DNA from: Pacificispira sp002696645
GTDB lineage: Bacteria; Pseudomonadota; Alphaproteobacteria; UBA8366; Aestuariispiraceae
DNA length: 64,000 bases
Assembly (NCBI RefSeq): GCF_048892425.1
Contig: NZ_JBLZHU010000003.1
Span: 62,001 to 126,000, forward strand
Direction of reading: 5' to 3'
Part shown: piece by piece, positions 8,995 to 17,694 of the stretch
Layout: each line of letters opens with the position of its first letter
How positions within the stretch are numbered: position 1 is the stretch's first letter
Program-made: the position numbers and the translations under genes
The notes under the pieces: generated by a model
Told to the model about the DNA's origin: nothing
What the model saw: the letters and a program-made list of their open reading frames with translations, nothing else
Databases searched by the model: none

Positions 8995-9957
8995 TCAGGC
9001 ATATCGTGCCATCAGCGCGCGGGCCGTGAATAGATCCAGATGCGATGCCCCGGCATTCTTAAACAGGGTAACGCCATCCAGGTTCGCCAGACATCCATAT
9101 CCGGCGGTTGATGGCGCTAGTTTAACAATATCAAACAGGTCACCCAACAAATCATCTTGCGATATCAACCCGCTTTCCAGCGCCGTTTTGAATTCACCAT
9201 TTTGCGCCGCCCGTGCACGGTGATCGATATACAAATCAGCACGGGTTAACAGCGCATCATCGCCTTCCCGCATAGCGGCTGTGAATGCGCCGATCAAATT
9301 GACATGCGCGCCATTCCGAACGGCGGCACCAGAGATTATCGGCGTTTCAGACATGGTTGCAGCGACAACAATATCTGCCCACCCAAAGCCAGTCTCTCGA
9401 TCCTGCACCGCTGTGATTTTACATTGCGGGCTGTCCATGCGCTGCGCCAGGCGCTGTGCTTTTTCAGGGGAGCGATTCCAAATACGCACCTCTTCCAGCC
9501 CTGGCCGCACCGTGCGCATGGCCTGAATGACAAACGGGGCCAGGGCCCCTGCACCGACCATCATCATGTATTTTGCGTTAGGGGAAGCCAGATAATTCGC
9601 CGCCAGGGCGGACGTTGCGGCTGTTTTGCGGAAAATCATTGCCTCGCCATCCAGAATGGCGCGGGGTTGGCCCGTCTGTGGATCAAACACGGCATAGATG
9701 GAGTTAACTGTCGGCACACCATGCCGGACACTGTTTTCCGGAAAGGATGTGATCAGCTTACAGCCCAGGTCCTGACCGGGAATCCAGGCCGGGGCGGCGA
9801 TCAACACGTCTGACTGACGATCAGGATGGGGGCTTTCCAATGCCAAACGACCGATCATTGGCGGGGCCTCCCGATGGGCCTGACGCATTGATTCGATCAG
9901 GTAAGGCCAATCCAGCAGATTGTGAATTGCGGCGGCATCGATAAAATCTAACTTCAT
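8995..9957 (-). CDS. Ornithine cyclodeaminase/mu-crystallin family protein
   Basis: 320 residues of the NAD(P)-binding OCD fold. Visible signs are the GCKLITSFPEN strand, VFDPQTGQPRAILDGEAM, the RKTAATSALAANYL helix and the Rossmann glycine motif VGAGALAPFV near residue 140. The family includes ornithine cyclodeaminase, delta1-pyrroline-2-carboxylate reductase and ketimine reductases. Beside an N-demethylase-like flavoprotein, a pyrroline-carboxylate or imine reductase is more likely than a true cyclodeaminase, but this is inference. It converges on the AraC-type gene (15 bp apart) and lies 51 bp downstream of the FAD enzyme on the same strand. Confidence 0.85.
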   Translation of the reverse strand: MKLDFIDAAAIHNLLDWPYLIESMRQAHREAPPMIGRLALESPHPDRQSDVLIAAPAWIPGQDLGCKLITSFPENSVRHGVPTVNSIYAVFDPQTGQPRAILDGEAMIFRKTAATSALAANYLASPNAKYMMMVGAGALAPFVIQAMRTVRPGLEEVRIWNRSPEKAQRLAQRMDSPQCKITAVQDRETGFGWADIVVAATMSETPIISGAAVRNGAHVNLIGAFTAAMREGDDALLTRADLYIDHRARAAQNGEFKTALESGLISQDDLLGDLFDIVKLAPSTAGYGCLANLDGVTLFKNAGASHLDLFTARALMARYA

Positions 9958-10008
9958 AATCCAACGATCTTTTTAAAAACACCCAAGGCGCACCCCTATT
10001 CAGGCGCA

Positions 10009-11544
10009 TCAGTCCCCCGATTGTCGGGGCTCAAAATTATCCAGGCATTGGGCACGATAAGCTTCGCATTCCTGCTTTTGCCGCGCAGGGCTCCAATTCA
10101 GTTCAGGGGCGGCAATGGCACAGATACGCTCTGCCTCATCAAGCCCCATATCAGGCTCCCACCCGGTAGGCAGCCGCCGCATGATCAAATCCGTCAAGGT
10201 CACGACATGTTCGGTGCGAACAGCATGCAGAATCTCGGCTTCCGACACCCCGGACTCGGTTCGAATCTCTGCGGGCATAAGCCGTGCAGTATAGCTCAAC
10301 GCCTGAGGGGCACCTGTCGGGCGCAGCCGCTTCTTCACGCGTTTGGCGATTTCTCTACCCGCATGACGATGGACCATAATCGGGGTGCCTGTTACTGCCA
10401 GCATATTGGGCAAGCCATCCTCTGCCAGATCATGGACCGTCAAGGCCTTAGACCCGGAAAGATTGCCTGAATTGGTACGTGGGCGCACCCCGGACCAGCG
10501 ATAGACAACGTCCTTTTCCGTCAGGTTAAGGCTGGGGAACAATCTGTTTGCTTCTCCCAGAAGATACGCCACCTCATCCGGTTTAACGCGCACGGTATCG
10601 GGATCATCCTCAAACACCGTATCCGTCGGACCAAAATAGTGATGATCACCCCATGGGAACATATAGAATGGATGCTTCAGGGAACTGATCGTCTCAAGAC
10701 CATGCCCTTTGAAGACATCCGGCAGACGCACCAACAGGTTGACGCCCTTTAGGCCCGTCAGGCGTCGGCGCGCCTGATTGCTGACCCGCCCGATTATTCG
10801 ATCAATCCATGGACCGGCAGCGTTGATCACCATCTGGCATTGGACCTGGGCCGTGCCGCTTTCCCCCGGTGCGGATTCCTCCAGATCCAGGGTCCAACCC
10901 GTATCCTTGTCATGCCGTAAATTCTTAACCGCACAATAGGTGCGCAGCGTCGCACCCAGGCGTTCCGCATCCAACGCGGTATCCGATAGAATGCGTTCCG
11001 GCCAGAAATAGGAATATTCTCGAAATACCGCCGTAGAGGTCAGGCGGGAGCGGTCCATATAATCGATCATCGGAAATTCTTCAGCCGCCTTTTCCGCCGA
11101 TAAACGGCGATAGGCCAGCGGGGCGTCACGACTGCCAAACAGGCCAAGAGCGCGATATCCCAGATCAACCTTCCATCCCGGAAACGCCCCCCCGCGAAAC
11201 ACTGGAAAGAAGAATGTGGCATGCCGCAGTCTTTCCGGCATGGTTTTCACCAGTTCGGTGCGGCATCGCATCGCCAGCCGCGCGGTCTTAACCCGCTGAA
11301 ACAGCTCGCGCGGGTGCAGGATATACTGCCACAATGGGAAATCCGGGGAAAAATAGGCAAGCCCGCAATACAGCAATCGGCTGGAGCGGCTGGATGTGCC
11401 GCTGGCAATGTCGCTTTTGTCCAGCAACAGCACCTTGTAGCCAAGTGCCGCCAAATGCTGCGCCGAAGAACACCCGACCGCGCCCGCCCCTATGACGACG
11501 ACATCATAGTTTTGACCATCCAGAACTTTCAGCGCGGGACGCAT
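10009..11544 (-). CDS. FAD-dependent oxidoreductase, GlpD/DAO-like
   Basis: 511 residues from the ATG at 11544, which has a strong GGGGAGAG sequence at good spacing; a longer frame to 11622 lacks this. The N-terminus has the FAD fold (YDVVVIGAGAVGCSSAQHLA) and SGTSSRSSRLLYCGLAYF, which resembles the GTSSRS.K..HGG.RY signature of glycerol-3-phosphate dehydrogenase. A GlpD-like C-terminal domain starts near residue 390. The usual GlpD motif is changed at several places, so another hydroxy or amino acid may be oxidised, with electrons probably going to quinone. It is the first gene of a two-gene unit with the OCD-family gene, and its promoter carries the same half-sites as the demethylase-like gene. 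Confidence 0.8.
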   Translation of the reverse strand: MRPALKVLDGQNYDVVVIGAGAVGCSSAQHLAALGYKVLLLDKSDIASGTSSRSSRLLYCGLAYFSPDFPLWQYILHPRELFQRVKTARLAMRCRTELVKTMPERLRHATFFFPVFRGGAFPGWKVDLGYRALGLFGSRDAPLAYRRLSAEKAAEEFPMIDYMDRSRLTSTAVFREYSYFWPERILSDTALDAERLGATLRTYCAVKNLRHDKDTGWTLDLEESAPGESGTAQVQCQMVINAAGPWIDRIIGRVSNQARRRLTGLKGVNLLVRLPDVFKGHGLETISSLKHPFYMFPWGDHHYFGPTDTVFEDDPDTVRVKPDEVAYLLGEANRLFPSLNLTEKDVVYRWSGVRPRTNSGNLSGSKALTVHDLAEDGLPNMLAVTGTPIMVHRHAGREIAKRVKKRLRPTGAPQALSYTARLMPAEIRTESGVSEAEILHAVRTEHVVTLTDLIMRRLPTGWEPDMGLDEAERICAIAAPELNWSPARQKQECEAYRAQCLDNFEPRQSGD

Positions 11545-11638
11545 ATTTGTATCTCTCCCCAATATCGCATTTAAGATCGATGCACCCTTGGCAGTCGCCA
11601 TCAAACGAGTGGGATGGCCCAAGCCGTTAGCCCTAAAA

Positions 11639-11681
11639 TGGACATTTCAATAGTCGATATTGGACATGCCTAGAATGGACG
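11639..11681 (-). promoter_or_regulatory. Candidate AraC-type operator of the FAD oxidoreductase gene
   Basis: On the minus strand there are three half-sites: CGTCCA (11681-11676), TGTCCA (11666-11661) and TGTCCA (11644-11639). The last two are exact copies with a 22-bp period. The strings GTCCATTCTAGGCAT and ATGTCCAATA match the region upstream of the gene at 4721. The site lies about 95-135 bp before the chosen start codon, a sensible place for an activator site. Confidence 0.5.
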
Positions 11682-11696
11682 TGTCAGATTGGATCA

Positions 11697-13187
11697 TCAA
11701 TCACGGGACCGGGCAGCGGCCAGCGGAATGCTGATCAACAGCACAAAACTGGCCAACCACCAGGCCGACCAGATGGAGAAATTCGAAAGAGAGCTGGTCC
11801 AGAATGCCCCCATCAGGAATATACCGGCATAAGCGGCCGGGTGGGACCTATTGGCGACCGAACTGCCGCTGGCTGCGATCTGGAACAGCATTTTCAACAG
11901 AATGACCAAAACGGTGACCAGTGCCGACAAACCAACAATGCCACTTTCAGACGCGATTTCCAGGACGAAATTGTGCGGATGGGCCGGAATGTATTCCTGA
12001 TTCAAGCCTGGCACAATTTCACTGGCACCGGGCACCATGTTGACCGTATTGGGGCCAACGCCAAGGAGGGGGTTATTCAGAAAGACATCCAATGTGAACC
12101 CCCAAATGACCTGTCGATGCCAATCTGGCAAGGGCAGGCCGGGGGTTTGATGTTCCACCACCGGCGGCGACGGAACATGGGTTAGAATATAGGCCCCAAC
12201 CGCCATCGCCAGAAGAACCACCCCCGCAATCAACGCACGGCGCTGTCCTGATTGTAACCGCAGACCGATAAGAACCAGCACCAGCAACAGACTGCCGCCC
12301 AGGACGCCCGATATCGCCGATTGGCTGGTCTCTTCGCCATTTCCATAGATTACCAGCGCAGTCAGCGGAAGCGCCGCCAGGCCAAGTCCCATCCAAACTG
12401 ATCCCAGCCGTCGCCCGCCCCAAATCATTATTGGCAACAGACAGATCGTGGCGGATGCGAACATCTTATAGGCCCTGGGAGCATCAAAGGGGGTCGATAG
12501 ACCCAGATATCCGCGCAAAGCATCACTGGCATTGGGTAGATACTGACTGAAGACGACAATCGACAAGGCGATAATACCGGTGGCAACAACAGTCTTGCAG
12601 GCAAGGGCCAAGGCTAAAGGCGACCGCAGAAACAGCTGGAAACACAAATATCCGGCCCCCAGTGTCAACGCAACCCGCACGGGTATCGCAAGCGCTTTTC
12701 CAGAATGTTCGGACAGAGCCGCACTCAACAAAAGGCATCCGATGAAAACATACGCCGCCCAGGCTAATGGTGTCGTTAAACCTGCCCATATCCGGGCGCG
12801 GTCCGCCCCCCGTTCTGAGGAACGGATCAGCCCGATTCCTGCGCACAGAACACCAAAGCCGAACAAAGGTGCCATTGCGGCCTTACCGAGGATCAAGGCA
12901 GGCACGGCCGCCCCCAGACACACCCCAGCAATACAGAACAACCAGGTTCGGTTCGTGACATCCAGGTCATTATCGCGGGGGTCTGAAATCAAGTGTCTCT
13001 TTCCAGCAAGGGTAAAGATTGCTTCCCAGAAAGAGGGCTTCAGAAGGAATGGCATAAAATGCATGAAGCGCAATGCTGGAAGCGGTGTCGTTCTTTGCGA
13101 TACCCCAAACCGCCCCCGATGATCAAGCCAAGATGCCCGAAACGCCTGATCCGACACTACTTTGGGCCTGAAACATGGAGGCTTCAA
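11697..13187 (-). CDS. O-antigen ligase/polymerase-like membrane protein (Wzy_C/WaaL type)
   Basis: Up to 496 residues with about ten to twelve hydrophobic segments. Between the later helices lies a large periplasmic loop ending in GVGPNTVNMVPG and HPHNFVLEIASESGIVG, the signature of O-antigen ligases and related polymerases, which transfer or polymerise lipid-linked glycans at the periplasmic face. The longest frame starts with TTG overlapping the fabI stop (TTGA). Residues 1-41 are polar and unlike the family, so a start at 13064 or 13055 (MHFMPFLL...) is possible. No glycosyltransferases adjoin it, so its glycan is unknown. Confidence 0.75.
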   Translation of the reverse strand: MKPPCFRPKVVSDQAFRASWLDHRGRFGVSQRTTPLPALRFMHFMPFLLKPSFWEAIFTLAGKRHLISDPRDNDLDVTNRTWLFCIAGVCLGAAVPALILGKAAMAPLFGFGVLCAGIGLIRSSERGADRARIWAGLTTPLAWAAYVFIGCLLLSAALSEHSGKALAIPVRVALTLGAGYLCFQLFLRSPLALALACKTVVATGIIALSIVVFSQYLPNASDALRGYLGLSTPFDAPRAYKMFASATICLLPIMIWGGRRLGSVWMGLGLAALPLTALVIYGNGEETSQSAISGVLGGSLLLVLVLIGLRLQSGQRRALIAGVVLLAMAVGAYILTHVPSPPVVEHQTPGLPLPDWHRQVIWGFTLDVFLNNPLLGVGPNTVNMVPGASEIVPGLNQEYIPAHPHNFVLEIASESGIVGLSALVTVLVILLKMLFQIAASGSSVANRSHPAAYAGIFLMGAFWTSSLSNFSIWSAWWLASFVLLISIPLAAARSRD

Positions 13188-13951
13188 CCGCGAATGTTGT
13201 ATCCGTTGTCAACATACACAACATTGCCCGTCATACCCGTCGCCTTATCAGACGCCAGAAAGGCCGCTAATGCGCCCACCTGATCAATGGTAACCAGCGC
13301 GTGGCGGGGCGCCCGCGCTGCTGCGGCTTCCATCAATTCATCGAACCGGTCGATCCCGGACGCAGCCCGTGTCGGCACCGGCCCCGGAGACAGCGCATAA
13401 ACCCGAATGCCCTGTGGCCCCAATTCTGTCGCCATATAGCGCACACTGGCTTCCAGGGCTGCCTTCACTGGCCCCATCAGATTATAGCGATCGACGACTT
13501 TCTCTGCGCCATAATAGCTCATCGTCATCAGAACGCCGCCCTCCGCCATCAGGGGTTCAGCATGACGGGCCATGCGCAGAAAAGAATGACAGGACACATT
13601 CATCGCCATATCGAACCCTTCCTGAGAGCAATCAATGACGCGGCCATGCAGGTCATCGCGCGGGGCAAAAGCAACAGAATGCAGCAGGAAATCCAGCTTT
13701 CCCCAGTGCTTTCCGATACTGTCGAACAAGGCTTCTACCTGGCCGGATTCCCGAACGTCACAGGGCTCAAAAATCTCTGCCCCTAACCGCTCCCCTAACG
13801 GTGTGACATAGGGTTTCGCCTTTTCATTCACATAGGTCAGCGCCAATTCCGCCCCTTCAGCGCGAAACGCCTGGGCACAGCCATAGGCGATGGATTGATC
13901 ATTCGCGATCCCGACCACCAGCCCCTTCTTTCCCTGTAAGATACCACCCAT
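13184..13951 (-). CDS. fabI: Enoyl-[acyl-carrier-protein] reductase (NADH)
   Basis: 255 residues from the ATG at 13951, where the conserved FabI N-terminus begins (LQGKKGLVVGIANDQSIAYG). The short-chain-dehydrogenase fold shows the FabI-specific catalytic Tyr-X6-Lys pair in YYGAEKVVDRYNLMGPVKAALE and the SPGPVPTRAASGI segment. It reduces trans-2-enoyl-ACP in the last step of type II fatty acid elongation and is the usual triclosan target. It is followed on the same strand by the O-antigen-ligase-like gene and is divergent from the lipoprotein gene at 14156. The 204-bp spacer to that gene should hold both promoters; I could not name good -35/-10 boxes there. Confidence 0.93.
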   Translation of the reverse strand: MGGILQGKKGLVVGIANDQSIAYGCAQAFRAEGAELALTYVNEKAKPYVTPLGERLGAEIFEPCDVRESGQVEALFDSIGKHWGKLDFLLHSVAFAPRDDLHGRVIDCSQEGFDMAMNVSCHSFLRMARHAEPLMAEGGVLMTMSYYGAEKVVDRYNLMGPVKAALEASVRYMATELGPQGIRVYALSPGPVPTRAASGIDRFDELMEAAAARAPRHALVTIDQVGALAAFLASDKATGMTGNVVYVDNGYNIRG

Positions 13952-14155
13952 TGCACTGCCCCCAAACCTTAACGGATGGGTCAGTTTAAACGCACCCCTA
14001 TTGTGCAGCGCAACATTAAATTGGAATGTCACAGAAAGATCATGAGCGAACACCCCTTTCAAACTTCCGAATGGATACACTTTAATCTTGCCTAACACGA
14101 AAAAACGCACTGAAAATACAATCAAGGATTTTAAATCTACTGTAGGAATTTTTCC

Positions 14156-14779
14156 ATGCTGAAAGCCGCCATTGTATCCTTTGCCATCTTCACGCTCGTC
14201 GCCTGCCAATCAGATGATAGGGATGCCAGCGGCACCCCTATAAAATTAGCCCCCGTGCGAGAAAAAACTCTAGCAGAGGCAATCATTTGGCTGCCCGCCC
14301 CGATTATTCACAATACGACCCAATACACACAGACAATGAGAGACAATCAGCACCCGCAAGAGCGGCTGTTAATGTCAAGAAGCGGCAGTTTCTTTGGTCA
14401 GTATCTTGGTGGATACTACGTCTTCTTCTCAGAGCAATCAGCCTTAACCATTTACGACGAGGACGAATTCCTGCGATGGGCAATATCCAAAAATCTTAGC
14501 CACACCGAATTGGTGGACCGCCATAAATTCGGTTACATGGGTGCCCCAAATGGGGGATGGTATGCATTTTACAAGCTAGGTGCTTTGCCCTGCATTGTCG
14601 CGCGGGTAGGTGCAAATATGGGTCCAAGAGCCGCCGACCGGATGCCTTTTGACAGTATTATTGATGCCAAATTTTGTGGAACCCAGGACGAGGTCGATGA
14701 AGTTCTGGCGTTTTTGAAACGACCGCGCAGGGTGACGGATCGCGATGCCTTTAAGGCGCATGTTGAGGCGAACTCTTGA
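14156..14779 (+). CDS. Predicted lipoprotein of unknown function
   Basis: 207 residues. The first 17 are a lipoprotein signal peptide with the lipobox LVAC (Cys17), so the mature protein should be lipid-anchored. TAGGAA seven bases before the ATG is a fair ribosome site. The mature part is soluble, with two further cysteines in ALPCIVARVG and AKFCGTQDE that could pair. I recognise no family. Base composition looks more AT-rich than its neighbours (several AAA/AAT-rich stretches), which may mean acquisition or weak constraint. It converges on the flavoprotein gene, 14 bp away. Confidence 0.75.
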   Translation: MLKAAIVSFAIFTLVACQSDDRDASGTPIKLAPVREKTLAEAIIWLPAPIIHNTTQYTQTMRDNQHPQERLLMSRSGSFFGQYLGGYYVFFSEQSALTIYDEDEFLRWAISKNLSHTELVDRHKFGYMGAPNGGWYAFYKLGALPCIVARVGANMGPRAADRMPFDSIIDAKFCGTQDEVDEVLAFLKRPRRVTDRDAFKAHVEANS

Positions 14780-14793
14780 TCTAAAGCAGTCCT

Positions 14794-16002
14794 TCAGCCC
14801 TTTAAATACTTGACCACTTCTTCGCCCGCCGCGCGGCCATGGGCCATGCAGGTCGTTAGCAGATAACCGCCGGTCGGGGCTTCCCAGTCCAGCATTTCGC
14901 CTGTAACAAATACGCCGGGCAGCGCTGTGATCTGGCTTTGCCCGGTCAGTGCATCAAATGAAAGTCCCCCCGCTGTGCTGATCGCCTCTGCCAGGGGGCG
15001 CGGACTTTGGATCGGTAGGGGTAAAGCCTTGATCCAACTGGCCAGCATAGCCGGATGCTTGAACATATCCGCGGGCACGCATTCCCGCAGCAGGCCGGCC
15101 TTCACACCGGTCAAACCTGTCGCCTTGCGCAGATGATTAGCAAAAGAACCACTGCCGGTGCTGCGCCCCAAATCAGCGGCCAAGCGTTGCACGCTGCGAT
15201 CCGGTGTCAAATCCAGGGTCAGGACCGCGCCACCGGTTGCTGCGATTTCATCGCGCAGAGGGGCTGAGACTGCATAAATTCCGCTGCCTTCCACCCCGGT
15301 TTCGGTCACGACAAATTCGCCTGATCGCGTGATCTCCCCCGCAGATAAAATAACGGGTTTAACCGGCTCTCCTGCAAAACGGTTTCTGAAATGCTCGCTC
15401 CATCGAACATCAAAGCCCGAATTTGACGGCCGGAAGGGCGCAACTTCGATTCCCATTTCCACCAACCAGGGACGCCAGGACCCATCACTGCCCAATTGCG
15501 GCCAACTGGCCCCACCCAGCGCCAGAATGACGGCCTGTGATTCCTTAGTGATATACCCGTCTGGTGATTGAAACCTCAATGCGCCTGTTGCTGTCCACCC
15601 CAACCAGCGATGCCGTGTATGGGTTTTCAAGCCCGCAGCCCGCAGGCGCGACAGCCAGGCGCGCAGCAATGGCGCGGCTTTCATTTCCTTCGGAAATACA
15701 CGACCGGACGATCCCACGAAGGTTTCCACCCCCAAACCCTGCGCCCAATCCCGCAAGGCCTGATTGTCAAAGGCCGTCAGGGCCGGAGTCAGAACAGCCG
15801 CTTTATCGCCAAGCCGCCCTAAGAATTGAGGCATCGATTCACTGTGCGTCAGGTTCAGGCCGCTTTTTCCCGCCATCAGGAATTTTCGACCCAGGGACGG
15901 CATCGCGTCATACAGATCCACGCCAATACCGTTGTTCAGAAGTATTTCGGCGGCCATTAAACCGGCTGGGCCGCCGCCAATGACAACGGCGGACTTGCTC
16001 AT
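14794..16002 (-). CDS. NAD(P)/FAD-dependent oxidoreductase, HI0933 family (TIGR03862-like)
   Basis: 402 residues with an N-terminal FAD-binding motif (VVIGGGPAGLMAAEILL), MAGKSGLNLTHSE, and the C-terminal family signature GVFVTGEMLDWEAPTGGYLLTTCMAHG. The HI0933-like flavoproteins are widespread, and most members have no proven reaction. It is the last gene of the tsaE-tsaB-tsaD-tsaC operon, and its ATG overlaps the tsaC stop by four bases, so it is translationally coupled to t6A genes. A second family member (394 residues) lies at 61.6 kb. The link to tRNA modification is positional only. Confidence 0.85.
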   Translation of the reverse strand: MSKSAVVIGGGPAGLMAAEILLNNGIGVDLYDAMPSLGRKFLMAGKSGLNLTHSESMPQFLGRLGDKAAVLTPALTAFDNQALRDWAQGLGVETFVGSSGRVFPKEMKAAPLLRAWLSRLRAAGLKTHTRHRWLGWTATGALRFQSPDGYITKESQAVILALGGASWPQLGSDGSWRPWLVEMGIEVAPFRPSNSGFDVRWSEHFRNRFAGEPVKPVILSAGEITRSGEFVVTETGVEGSGIYAVSAPLRDEIAATGGAVLTLDLTPDRSVQRLAADLGRSTGSGSFANHLRKATGLTGVKAGLLRECVPADMFKHPAMLASWIKALPLPIQSPRPLAEAISTAGGLSFDALTGQSQITALPGVFVTGEMLDWEAPTGGYLLTTCMAHGRAAGEEVVKYLKG

Positions 16003-16625
16003 ACTGCCAGGACCTCTGCTTCCGAGATTGGCCCAGGACGCAGCACTTTGGCTTCTGATCCGCTGGCATCAATGATCGTGCTGGGCATAGCGTATCGGGT
16101 CTTTTCCTCCAATACGCTAAACAACAGGTCCGGACCGATTTCCGCCGCCAAGGCCAGCGCAGCCTCTCCCGTAACAGCCTCTGATCCGCCACTTAGATTT
16201 GCACTGGTCGCCGTAAACGGACGTTCAAACGCAGCCGCCAACGCCAGACAAAAGGGATGATCCGGCACCCGGAATCCCAAAAGGTCCGATGTTGGCGCCA
16301 GTGATAAATATCTGTTCCCCTTGCGCCGTGCCAATAGGGTCACGGGTCCCGGCAATAGAGTCTCCGCCAGCCGAGACACCAAAGGAGATGCCTCAACTTC
16401 CAGAAGCGCGTGATCCGCAGAGGCGAAACAGACCGAAAGGGATTTTGCCTGTGATCGACGTTTTGCGGCGAATAAAGCATCGATTGCTGCGGGGTTCAGG
16501 GCATCAACGCCCAGGGCAAAGGTCGTGTCTGTTGGATACAGCAGGATCTTTCCCGCAGACAGGGCGTCAACGCTGCTTTCAACTGCATCCGTGATGGATA
16601 GCTCATTCAACCAGACGACACCCAT
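15999..16625 (-). CDS. tsaC: Threonylcarbamoyl-AMP synthase (YrdC/Sua5)
   Basis: 208 residues of the YrdC fold, which makes threonylcarbamoyl-adenylate from threonine, bicarbonate and ATP, the first step of t6A37 tRNA modification. Motifs include ILLYPTDTTFALG and the residues that line the nucleotide cleft (KRRSQAKSLSVCF, FTATSANLSGG). There is no long C-terminal Sua5 domain, so this is the short TsaC type. The ATG at 16625 follows the tsaD stop by two bases. It belongs to the tsaEBDC operon. Confidence 0.9.
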   Translation of the reverse strand: MGVVWLNELSITDAVESSVDALSAGKILLYPTDTTFALGVDALNPAAIDALFAAKRRSQAKSLSVCFASADHALLEVEASPLVSRLAETLLPGPVTLLARRKGNRYLSLAPTSDLLGFRVPDHPFCLALAAAFERPFTATSANLSGGSEAVTGEAALALAAEIGPDLLFSVLEEKTRYAMPSTIIDASGSEAKVLRPGPISEAEVLAV

Positions 16626-16627
16626 GG

Positions 16628-17674
16628 TTAATATCGCTCCCGATACTCGCCCAATACGGCGCTGGGCGTTGCATCCCAATACCCTGTCTCTGCCCGATCC
16701 GCCCGCAGCAACAGCCCCGCCGCATAGGCAACCATGGCTGCGTTATCCCCGCAATAGGTTCGCGGGGCGGGCACAAAGCTGACGCCGATATCCGCGCACA
16801 TTTCCGCCAAGGCATCACGCAATTCAGAATTCGCTGCAACACCGCCAGCGGCGGTTAACCGCTTGCGGCCCGTTTCAATCAATGCTTGGCGAGATTTCGC
16901 CACCAGAACATCAACAATAGCGCCCTGAAAGCTGGCGGCAAGGTCTGCCTGTTGGGCTTTTACCTCTTCCGGTTTCATTTTCTGGACCATAAAGCGCACG
17001 GCCGTTTTCAAGCCGCTGAAGCTGAAATTCAGGCCTTTTTCATGGATCATCGGTCTGGGAAAGGCGAAGGCGTCGCGCCTGCCGGTCTTGCTCAGGGCAT
17101 CAATGAGAGGACCACCCGGAAAACCCAGTCCCAATTCAATGGCAACCTTGTCAAACGCCTCCCCCGCACAATCATCCACCGTGCGCCCGATGATGCGATA
17201 TTTTCCAAACGCTTCGATATCAACCAACAGGTTATGGCCCCCCGCGACCGCCAGGCACAGGCTGGGCTCTATCAGTGTATCGCTGCCGATTTCCGGCGAC
17301 ATCAAATGCGCCTCGACATGATGGACGGAAATCAGGGGTTTCCCCAGTCCAGCCGCCACCCCATTGGCGAAGGCGACACCGACAGAAACAGAGCGGATCA
17401 GCCCATGCTTGTTATTCACGGCGACATAGTCGATATCGTCCGGCGCGACCCCCGCCTCTTCCAGCACTTCCAGATACAGTCGGTCGATGAAGGCCAATTG
17501 TTGACGCGCCGCCAATTCCGGCACGATGCCGCCATATTTCTGATGCATCAGGCTTTCGGTCACGACCTTATGCGTAACGATTTCCGGCCCACGCGCTATT
17601 GCAATGGCGCAATCATCACAGGCGGTCTCTACGCCCAGGATGATCGGTTGCGACTTGGTGGATACATGGCTCAT
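16628..17674 (-). CDS. tsaD: tRNA N6-threonylcarbamoyladenosine transferase catalytic subunit
   Basis: 348 residues of the Kae1/Qri7/TsaD ASKHA family. The opening ILGVETACDDCAIAIA and the metal-binding HHVEAHLMS (two histidines) are diagnostic, followed by the GGHNLL and GGVAANSELR nucleotide motifs. It moves the threonylcarbamoyl group from the TsaC product to A37 of tRNAs that read ANN codons, in complex with TsaB and TsaE. The gene starts 20 bp after tsaB and ends 2 bp before tsaC. Confidence 0.96.
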   Translation of the reverse strand: MSHVSTKSQPIILGVETACDDCAIAIARGPEIVTHKVVTESLMHQKYGGIVPELAARQQLAFIDRLYLEVLEEAGVAPDDIDYVAVNNKHGLIRSVSVGVAFANGVAAGLGKPLISVHHVEAHLMSPEIGSDTLIEPSLCLAVAGGHNLLVDIEAFGKYRIIGRTVDDCAGEAFDKVAIELGLGFPGGPLIDALSKTGRRDAFAFPRPMIHEKGLNFSFSGLKTAVRFMVQKMKPEEVKAQQADLAASFQGAIVDVLVAKSRQALIETGRKRLTAAGGVAANSELRDALAEMCADIGVSFVPAPRTYCGDNAAMVAYAAGLLLRADRAETGYWDATPSAVLGEYRERY

Positions 17675-17694
17675 GAAACTATTCCCTCACCGCC

